From Triatoma infestans (taxonomy: Eukaryota > Arthropoda > Insecta > Hemiptera > Reduviidae), in NCBI GenBank assembly GCA_011037195.1, contig JAAEAF010003144.1:1-64000 (forward strand): DNA of 64,000 nt. The letters are read 5' to 3'. The notes below the pieces were generated by a model. The model worked only from the letters and a program-made list of their open reading frames with translations, was not told the origin of the DNA and did no database searches. Position 1 is the first letter of the stretch. Each line of letters begins with the position of its first letter. The position numbers and the translations under genes are program-made. Below, piece after piece: positions 56,836-64,000 of this stretch.

Positions 56836-57181
56836 CTGATCTGGACGCCACAAAGGTTGAATATGTGCCATCCAAGCTCGTGCGGACCGAGTGGAGAACG
56901 AATCAAACTGAGGGGCGCTAATAACCTTGGAAGTTGATGCGCCCAAAAAAAAAAAAGAAATAGTCTTTATTTATTCCTTTATACATGGATGTTACAAAAG
57001 GTCTTTTCAAAACAAAAATAAATTAAACATAATCCAACTCTCAAAAAAGAAAAGAACAGATAGAAAAAGTTATTAGAATTCAAAAATAAATAAGTAAATA
57101 AATCCTTACCACCACCTACATGGACACGGCCCGTCTGCAGGGATTGACCTTCTTTTAAGTTTTATTTTATTTTTTTAAATA

Positions 57182-59010
57182 TTAATAATTGAACTCCTTT
57201 ATTAGAAAATACCTATACTTTTCAGCTTCTACTTTCAGCCTGTTTCAGTCTTGAGCGATCAGACATTTAATTAGCTCACTCTCACTTAGTGTTAGTTTAT
57301 TGAACCATGTCATTCTGAACTCTTTTTTAATAATTTATTATTAAACTTTTCTGCTATTGTTTCTATTAAAGCGTCATTTGGTAAACATTTATTACTATCA
57401 CTTAGATAGTGTTTCATTGAAATTACGCTTTTTACAAATCTTCAAATACTCACTATTCAAAATATATATCACTTATTACTTGCTTTGCCAATATTTTTTG
57501 GGAGACGACAGTTAGAAAGACGTAAACCTTATTGTACATACCGAAAATGCATGTTCAGAGTAATATGGAATACAGGGCGTATACCTGTCTCGAATATATT
57601 AAATAGTTACTCGGCAAACAGAACAACCTTTTGATAAAAAATGTATTTAATTTTTCTATATAATCATCCACATGAATCCCCAAACTTGCGCAGCATAGCA
57701 AAGTATCCACCTGAATACAGAATTAAAAATTTCTAACTTAGTACTAATCGGAATATCATTTTTCTTTAAAATAGTGCTAAAACGGATAAAATACCTGCTT
57801 CGCCGCCCCCAACTTTTCCTCAAAATGGTAACGAAACGACAATTGGGGAGACGACCACACTCCAAGATATTTATATTTTGCAATGTTTATATACTTCTCC
57901 TCAAAAACCCATCGTTCATTTTCTAGCAAATTTACTTCCATTTCTAAACACCATGATTTGGGATTTATTAAGGTTGACATTCAGATTCCGTAATTGGCAA
58001 TATGAAGCTAATCTATCAATCATGTTCTGAAGTACAGTCGGGTCCCTTGCTCCGCATAGAGCTAACCTTTATCATTAACCTCAGCAACTCGAATACCTCC
58101 TTTAACATAATCATGCAAATCATCATTGAATAGCGAGAATAAAATTGACGACAAAAGGCAGCCTTGTTTAAGACTAACTGTGGTACTGAAACTTTTAATT
58201 AAACCACCGTAAGTCCATATTGATGATTCCGTACTTTTATAAAGACCTTTCAAGATAAAAAATTTGGTAGAAACCCCCAGTGAATAAAGCCTACAGTAAA
58301 GTGAATCTCTTTCGGGAAAATCAAAAGCACATCAAATCTATGAAAAAACATTTTGTTCACTATTCTCTGTGTTGTTGAGGTGTTCTCAATTTTTAATTCC
58401 AAAATTATACATAAGTTTTCAAATTTTGATATGTTTTGAAGATTATTTATTAGTTTTTTATTTTATTTTTTATGCCTTGAAAAAGACAATATATTTGTCG
58501 AAACGTTACAAGAATTTAAGTTTTTTTATTTTTTTAAAAAGACCGAAACTCACGATCCTTTCGCTTCATACAAATAACGGTCGAGAAGAATTTTCCATAA
58601 AAAACACATAACAGTTTCTGACCTTTCTTTGCGTTTGCATTCTCATTATGTTCATTAAATTAAAAATGCTATCAACCGTTGGGTACCCTTTTCTAAATCC
58701 AGCTTGAAATTCAGATAATTTATTGTTATCATTAACCCAACACGAAAGTCTTTGTAAGATAGCCCCGTGAACAATTTGGAAATGCAGTCAGAAAATGATG
58801 ATATCATTTCTGTCACCTTTTTTATACAGTAGAAAAAATAATTGATTTGGTGAAGGATGTAGGAACACTGGCCGTACAATGAATAAAATTAAAAAGATTT
58901 AATAATGTCTCTAAAAATGTATTAGAGCAATTTTTACAAAATTCGTAGGGCACTCTGTCAAGCCCGGGTGCCTTTTCATTCTTGCCCTATTTAATACATC
59001 CACTGATTCT
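57182..59010 (-). pseudogene. LINE-B copy 2 reverse transcriptase and C-terminus
   Basis: LLYKKGDRNDIIIF and SEFQAGFRKGYPTVDSIFN (58.8-58.65 kb) are RT motifs 1-2. AFDFPERDSLYCRLYSLGVS (58.32-58.27 kb) is motif A, with Phe-Pro-Glu replacing the usual residues after Asp. SLKQGCLLSSILFSLF (58.17-58.12 kb) is motif B. The YADD region is lost in a damaged stretch near 58,050. KYKYLGVWSSPQL (57.87 kb) and CYAAQVWGFM (57.68 kb) follow, then FFIKRLFCLPSN near 57.62 kb and the IKEFNY end. Catalytic Asp residues of motif C are not seen. Confidence 0.7.
58340..58620 (+). mobile_element. Small insertion in LINE-B with hammerhead-like remnant
   Basis: Interrupts the RT coding between motifs 2 and A. CTTG (58476-58479) and CAAG (58509-58512) can pair around GACAA/TTGTC (58485-58489, 58495-58499) followed by GAAAC (58500-58504). 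The stem order and GAAAC are hammerhead-like, but the CTGATGA core is absent. Edges are approximate; AAAACAT near both edges might be a duplication. Confidence 0.4.
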
Positions 59011-59299
59011 GTGAACTGAAAACACTTATCAATACTGGGTACAGTTACGGGAGGAGGCACAAAGTAAATAGGGTCTACTGAAACCGGTGGGTTTAATAAA
59101 TGTGCAAAATGATATACCCAATCTCCGCTTTTAATTTCAGGCCTAGCAACGAAATTTTTATTTTTTAAATGTTTAACAAGCTGTCAAAAACTCTTTGCAT
59201 CTTAATCTTCCTGAATTGATTGCATAATGTTAAGTAGAAATTATTTCTCTTACTTTTAATTAACAGTTATACTCCCTGTTACTCTGAACATACATCCAC

Positions 59300-59512
59300 C
59301 TAAAAAAATATATTACATTTTCCAAAAATATTTAAAAGAGCAAATGTTTTTAACCAAGCTTGTCTACATTGTGAATCGTACCACTTATGTTTTGGTTTTG
59401 CTAAGCCGAAGTTACTTTGTTTACAATTACCTTTGCACGCTGTATCGTTTATAATACTAGTCAACAAACTTACTGCCTCTTGTGTATCAGCTGGTAAAAT
59501 ATAATATTTCAT
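59300..59512 (-). pseudogene. LINE-B copy 2, linker between endonuclease and RT
   Basis: KPKHKWYDSQCRQAW is the kind of KPWFDxECxxxR-type motif found between endonuclease and RT in many LINEs; the rest is decayed. Confidence 0.5.
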
Positions 59513-59639
59513 TCTCCTATCTAATTCATTTTTATTTTTAATGTCTGGTCATTGCCGAACAAACATCGCATTGTAATTTTAAGGCCGGACGATTTGAATA
59601 CTATTTTTATTTATATATTTTTTTTTAATTTAAGACGCG

Positions 59640-59858
59640 TCAACATTTATGGTCATTGGCGCCCGGAGCCTTCTCAGTGCACTGCCGGCCTCCGGACAGT
59701 GTTCTCTCGTTACAGACAACACTGCCCATCGCCGAACATTGAACTGTAGAGGCTCCTAGGAAGAAAAAAATCTAAGGGTAGCACAACTGGACTCGAACCC
59801 AGGTCCTCCGCGTGGGAGTCCAGTACGCTAAACACTGAGCTAATCTCTTCTCTTATTA
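59640..59858 (-). mobile_element. tRNA-derived SINE, copy 2
   Basis: Minus strand. Box A TTAGCTCAGTGTTTAGCG (59843-59826) and a near-perfect box B GGGTTCGAGTCC (59800-59789), then the body shared with copy 1 (TTTCTTCCTAGGAGCCTCTA, GGAGGCCGGCAGTGCACTGA). Better preserved in the tRNA-like head than copy 1. A target duplication is not clear because both flanks are simple A/T sequence. Confidence 0.85.
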
Positions 59859-60069
59859 TTATTGTTATTATTTATTGTAAATGCGTGTTCCATGCAGAAT
59901 AGCATATCTCATGCATGGTTACAAAGTGTTGTCATAATTTAACCAACGAAAATACTATATATTAATATTTTGGCTTATTTAGCGAAATCGTTCTTTTAAG
60001 AGAAAGATAAAACTTGTTCAATGACTAGCTAAAACTAAATTTAATTAGTAAATAATAATTAAGTCAACA

Positions 60070-60480
60070 ATTAAAATATTTTGTCCATGGTAACTTTGTT
60101 AATTACCTTCTCAGTTTCATCCTTCTCTTCACTAAAACATAAGTTTAATGTTAATCGAATGGACATATGATCAGAATATAAATGGGGCAACACTTCAAAA
60201 TCCTTTATAATATTCAAAAGATCGAAAGAAACTGCACAGCTATCATTCACTGAACTTCCTGGCCCTCTACAATTGTAAATTCGCCCACGGAATCTTCTAT
60301 GACCTCCCATTTAAAAGTAACAAAGTATAACCTTCACAGAATTCTAAATAAAATATCCCCTTTTCTATTCTTTATTACACTTTTGCTTTCCTCATTCTTG
60401 AATAGTTTTTTGGTTTATCCAGCACAGAAGTGTAGATCGAATCGCCTAACAGAGACGTCAGTGAATTCAAATCCTGTTCT
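60070..60480 (-). pseudogene. LINE-B copy 2 endonuclease remnant
   Basis: LFLLNGR-like sequence near 60.31 kb is followed by GSSVNDSCAVSFDLL and EVLPHLYSDHMSIRLTL, the end of the apurinic-type endonuclease with its SDH motif (the catalytic His). The N-terminal half is not recognisable. Confidence 0.6.
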
Positions 60481-60809
60481 TTATGACCAATAATACCACT
60501 ATCTTCATTCCACGAGTACTTTTTCTTTTCATGAAACATATAGCTATTTCTTATGTGCAACTGCATTATTGCTAGCCGCTAATATTTTCTTCTTCACCCC
60601 GAGACAGGTGGTTTTTTTCACTCTATTACAATGCGAGAGATCACTATGTATCCACATACCGGTATTTTTCAGTTTATACGCATTTCGTGACACCAATTGA
60701 ACATCTGAAGTTTTAATAAATTCTGCTACTGTACTGATTTGCGTTCCTGTCCTATTGTAAAAACTTAACTAAAGGGACTTCTAATCCTAAAGTTTTATTA
60801 CATAACTCT

Positions 60810-61082
60810 TTAAGTAACTGCATTATCATTTTCATTAATCTCGGGTAAACCTCTAAAGATAAGATTTTTCACTTTACTTTTTCTTAATAAAGAATCCATA
60901 TTTCTTTTCATTTTCTTATTTTGTTCTTTCAATGTAGTCATTTCTTCATTTAGATGCTTATTGTCCTTAATAACACTATCCGATTTCTCCATCATTTTAT
61001 TAAAATCCGTCTTTGTAGGCAAAAGTGCAAGCTTTGCTTCCCAAAACTCACACACTGTCTTTAACGTATTTTCATTTGTCAC
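60810..61082 (-). pseudogene. LINE-B copy 2 ORF1 remnant
   Basis: A coiled-coil segment (NKHLNEEMTTLKEQNKKMK) followed by KVKNLIFRGLPEINEND, the start of the RNA-binding domain, matching LINE-A ORF1 at 8878-9475. Confidence 0.65.
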
Positions 61083-61100
61083 TTTGACACTGGAAATTGA

Positions 61101-62315
61101 CTTTTGAAACTTCTTTATATCCTCTTCGGGAGGCTGTTATTACGCCTACGCTTGAGAAATTTATCTAAAGTTGATGTGTTTGGCAATAATTCACTTTATT
61201 ACCTCGACTTTTATTAATGTTTTGTGTAATGTCATTAATGCGTTTTTGGAAGTTTTGTGTAATGTCATTTAATTGAGTACAATAAGAAAATGTATAGCTA
61301 TTTATTTTATTCTATTCAACAGTACTCTTCAAAGCACCATTCCGCCCAAATAAACACTAGGGGCAAAATTCAGTTTCAGATTCTGAAAAAAAATACCTCT
61401 CCACGGAGCACTATAATAATAAAAAGATTTTATACGGTGAGTTTATAAAAAGAAAAAGCTGCAAGTTAAAATATGTTTTACTTTGATGTGATTGAAAATG
61501 AAATTATCCGAAAATTCAAATTGATCACTTCTTGTTAGTTAAAAGAGAACTGTTGATGTCAGGCCTGGGATTAGATCATAATCAACCAAAATAATCCAAT
61601 TATATATAATATTTTTGAAACTTGGACATTTTTGTTTTTGTTTGAATAAGATCAACCAAAAATCTTGATTGCAATATCTGTTCCTCCACGTGAACTTGGT
61701 GAAATTGTTTCGGAAAACAATCACAAAAGAAAGAAAAGTTCTGTTTCGAAAATAAATATTATATTTTATAATATGAACATCAATTTAAGTGCAAATTATT
61801 TGAAAAGAAGAGTTTAATATTACTATAATATGAACTATGTTGAATAAAATAACCTGAAATAGACAAAACTAGGTGTACGGTTTATGGAACATAGATAAAA
61901 CATTGTTTATAATAATTATCATGACTTTTTGTCAGTTTCCTTCCTAGGCTGCTTGTGGAAGTGTAGGGACCTCTTCAGCGCAGGTGCCCTCGCTTATGCC
62001 TCGAGCCGGCCCTGCAACACACTACAGACAGGTCCTGCAGTGGTAGACGATGACTCTTAAATATACCTAACCAGAAAAACCCTACCTCACCGTCGCACAT
62101 CCTTGACTATATGTTTTGTTTTCTTACATGTCTATAGATTCTGAGATTTTTTTATCCATGCAGGCTTGTTTTCATTAATAGGTTTAAAATTTTCTCTCCA
62201 ATGTCAGAGTTGGTTTCACCAAGTTCGTGTAGATGTAGAGAGTTTGACTTCCACTTATAAAGTTTCTATCATGCACAATCACACCGTACTTCCGTTTACT
62301 TCCTTTTACTCCCAG
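61101..62315. other. No gene seen
   Basis: AT-rich, with a GC-richer patch at about 61940-62010. The minus frame at 61539-61724 has no recognisable content. Confidence 0.45.
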
Positions 62316-62565
62316 TCCCAGATAGTGTCAAATTTTCGAAATTAAGTTTTCACCGGAAATACTCAGAGTATACCGGAGATCCTCAGAGTACGAAAAATTT
62401 TTTTTTTTTGCGAATGGCCTGAATATGTGTGTGTGTGCAAATAAAGTCGTAGTTTCAGTTCAGGAATTTTTCCACATAACTTACTGTCGGATAAACGGAA
62501 TATCGCGTTTGAACTTACTGCGATTTTTTGTTTTTGAGCTATACTGTTCACACTCCTAGAGCACG
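62316..62565 (+). repeat. Repeat U, partial copies in opposite directions
   Basis: AGTTTTCACCGGAAATACTC near 62344 and a GTGTGTGTG run near 62427 in plus order, then an inverted piece (ACTTACTGCGATTTTTTG, GAGCTATACTGTTCACAC near 62513-62552). Confidence 0.6.
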
Positions 62566-62569
62566 TATT

Positions 62570-63960
62570 AGCGTTAGTAGAGATGTCGGCGTCGTTCTAC
62601 TCAGACAGCTTTGCTCTATGGATCGGTGGGGGGTGAGGGTTGCTCTGGGGATGGTGGCCGATGTCTTGATGTGGTGGTGGCCTCGGCTTATTTCCCCTAT
62701 GATCATCCCTCTCCTCCTCCTCAGGAATTAATAGATTTGATATGGTGTTCGGAGTCCAGCAACATACCTATAATGATGAGGCAAATGTACATCATGTTGT
62801 CTGAGTCGTGCTGTCATGGACTTCTTGGTGGGTACTGAGACTGAGCTGGATGTTGTAAATAGGGATTCTGAACCTACTTTTGAAGACAAGTTATTGATAT
62901 TACTCTTGCTTCTAGGAATTTTAGTAAACTGATTAGAGATTGGAGGGTTAGTTCGGAAGCTTCTATTTCTGATCACAGGATTATTAGGTTTAGTCTGGGA
63001 ATTGATCCAATCACCATGGCTACCTATAGGAACCCCAGAAGTATGGATTGGAATTCTTATTCTAGGACATAGAATGATTATCCAGTCAAGTGCTCTTGGT
63101 GATATTACTGAATTGGAAAGAGACCCTGGTATTCTACATGAACACATTAAGTCTTCATTCGAAGCGACCTATCCTCCCAAGTTGGTTAGTGGTAGTAGGA
63201 ACCCCCTGGTGGTCATCTTCGTTAAAAAAGCTAAGAAGACAAGTTAGGGGCTTCCTAACCGATTCTTCGGTATCATGGGATAGTAACAATAGTCTTAAAA
63301 AAGCGAATAAATATGCTTTAAGGAAAGCTAAGAGAAACTCTTAAAGATACTTTTGTGAATATCTAAATTCTCAAGAGACATCTAGGCTGGTACGGATTCT
63401 TGGTAAGGATAAGGACTGTCAGTTGGGTAAAATATCCTGACATTTCCTTTAAGGAGGAGAAATGGAGACACTACAGCTCTTCCATAAACAGCGCTGCTTC
63501 GTCTGCGCTTGGTGGAAGGAAACTAGAACCTTGTGACCCGGCTACCGTCGACGAGGTAGTTACTATGGACAGAGTGTTTTGGGCAGTGCAAAGTTTCTTG
63601 CCATTTAAGTCCCCTGGACCTGATGGAGTTTATCCCTGTCAGCTAGAAAATGGTGGGGATGTACTGATGAAGGTGTTGATAAGGATTTTTAAAGGTTGTT
63701 TAATGTTTGATTATGTGCCAACATTATGGAGGGAAGTTAGGGTGGTGTTCATTCCTAAACAAGGAAGAAGTGCCTACTCTGACCCTAAGGCATTTAGACC
63801 TATAAGTCTTATGTCATTCCTTCTAAAAACTTTGGAAAGGTTGGTGGATAGATATATTACTGATGGTCCTTTGAAGGATCATTCACTCCATCCAACCCAA
63901 CATGCTTATACAGTAAGAAAATCGACGGAGACTGCTTTGGATGTCTTATCGGTAGGATAG
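62570..63960 (+). pseudogene. LOA/R1-group LINE, endonuclease and RT start
   Basis: Decayed ORF2 running off the right edge. Endonuclease traces: VVVASAYFPYDHPSPPPQEL (about 62,665), TELDVVNRDSEPTF (about 62,838) and SEASISDHRIIRFSLG (about 62,955, with the SDH motif). A linker with GTPWWSSSLKKLRRQVRGFL (about 63,195) follows. The best-kept part is 63,400-63,960, with FLPFKSPGPDGVYPCQL (RT motif 0/1), VVFIPKQGR and FRPISLMSFLLKTLERLVDR (motif 2). At least four frame changes and stops occur. The family is inferred from the FRPISL.SFLLKTLERLVDR and PTQHAY signatures. Confidence 0.75.
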
Positions 63961-64000
63961 AATCTGCTCTGGAGACAAAGGAATATGCTTTAGGGTGCTT
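63961..64000 (+). other. Continuation of LOA-like LINE, cut by window end
   Basis: After a frameshift near 63,945 the sequence still reads as RT (ESALETKEYAL), so the element continues beyond the window. Confidence 0.5.

Larger units (their letters stand above)
56059..56944 (+). other. I-like LINE 3' UTR, highly structured
   Basis: An 886-bp trailer with (TTAGG)3 at 56067-56081, three conserved-loop hairpins, an 18-bp tandem repeat (56190-56342) and two strong hairpins near the 3' end. No protein is encoded; the frame over the tandem repeat is a by-product. Confidence 0.7.
50389..56956 (+). mobile_element. I-like LINE with RNase H, near full length
   Basis: GC-richer 5' UTR (50389-about 50880), ORF1 with zinc knuckles (about 50887-52485), ORF2 with endonuclease, RT and RNase H (52608-56058), a structured 3' UTR, and poly(A) at 56945-56956. 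It sits in the ATT-rich tail of LINE-B copy 2: AATAG is found at 50384-50388 and 56959-56963, and the interrupted tail resumes on both sides. The EN-RT-RNase H order with a multi-knuckle ORF1 fits the I clade group. The copy is dead: several ORF1 breaks, a missing RT segment, a stop at 54078 and a frameshift before RNase H. Confidence 0.85.
56957..61100 (-). mobile_element. LINE-B, copy 2, with nested insertions
   Basis: Minus strand. In order: ORF1 remnant (61082-60810), endonuclease remnant (about 60480-60070), nested SINE (59640-59858), linker (59512-59300), RT (about 59000-57650, itself interrupted at about 58340-58620), C-terminal part to the EFNY stop at 57182, and a 3' UTR ending AATAAATAAAGACTATTTC beside the I-like LINE poly(A). 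Longer than copy 1 but with far more stops and shifts, so older. Confidence 0.75.

Noticed and set aside
59789..59843. tRNA gene on the minus strand
   Set aside because: Same SINE head; acceptor stem absent and body continues into SINE sequence.

Overview
The window is an AT-rich, intron-rich and heavily transposon-loaded piece of an insect nuclear genome. Insect origin is inferred from an octopamine beta-type receptor, an env-bearing gypsy (errantivirus-like) retrovirus and several insect-type LINEs; a hemipteran is plausible but unproven. There is no bacterial gene content, no CRISPR array and no genuine tRNA or rRNA gene.

The only host gene I can support lies on the minus strand: two coding exons of a G-protein-coupled octopamine receptor of the beta (beta-adrenergic-like) class. 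The exon at 49657-49765 carries the end of the third intracellular loop and TM6. The terminal exon at 28892-29114 carries TM7 and the C-terminus. They join in phase 2 inside a Trp codon across a 20.5-kb intron. TM1-TM5 must lie on exons I did not find or beyond the window.

Everything else is repeat. Left part (1-13 kb): an R2-type LINE 3' fragment, a 335-bp inverted-repeat insertion with a hammerhead-ribozyme fold and a 12-bp target duplication, many copies of one unclassified AT-rich repeat (called repeat U here), a 5'-truncated LINE tail with a clean 15-bp target duplication, an RNase H LINE relic, and a LINE-A element (8271-12054) that exactly fills the gap between two 416/427-bp direct repeats. 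Middle (13-28 kb): mostly AT-rich sequence with repeat U copies, LINE RNase H relics and microsatellites. The large intron (29-49.6 kb) holds a tRNA-derived SINE, more repeat U, a complete but broken gypsy retrovirus (33500-40889) sitting inside a repeat U copy, and a LINE-B copy whose 5' junction lies about 35 nt from the receptor's splice donor.

Right part (50-64 kb): an almost full-length I-like LINE with RNase H (50389-56956) that landed in the ATT-rich tail of a second LINE-B copy (to 61.1 kb, minus strand), which itself carries a SINE and another insertion. The window ends in a LOA-like LINE on the plus strand.

The most unusual signals are RNA-level. (1) Four hairpins have different, complementary stems but the same loop, three in the I-like LINE 3' UTR and one in a relic 50 kb away. 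(2) There are hammerhead-type ribozyme folds in Penelope-like relics. (3) A T-TTT-TTA slippery heptamer lies in the gypsy gag/pol overlap. At the DNA level, the roughly 420-bp duplication around LINE-A and the replacement of the gypsy integrase catalytic Glu by Asn stand out.
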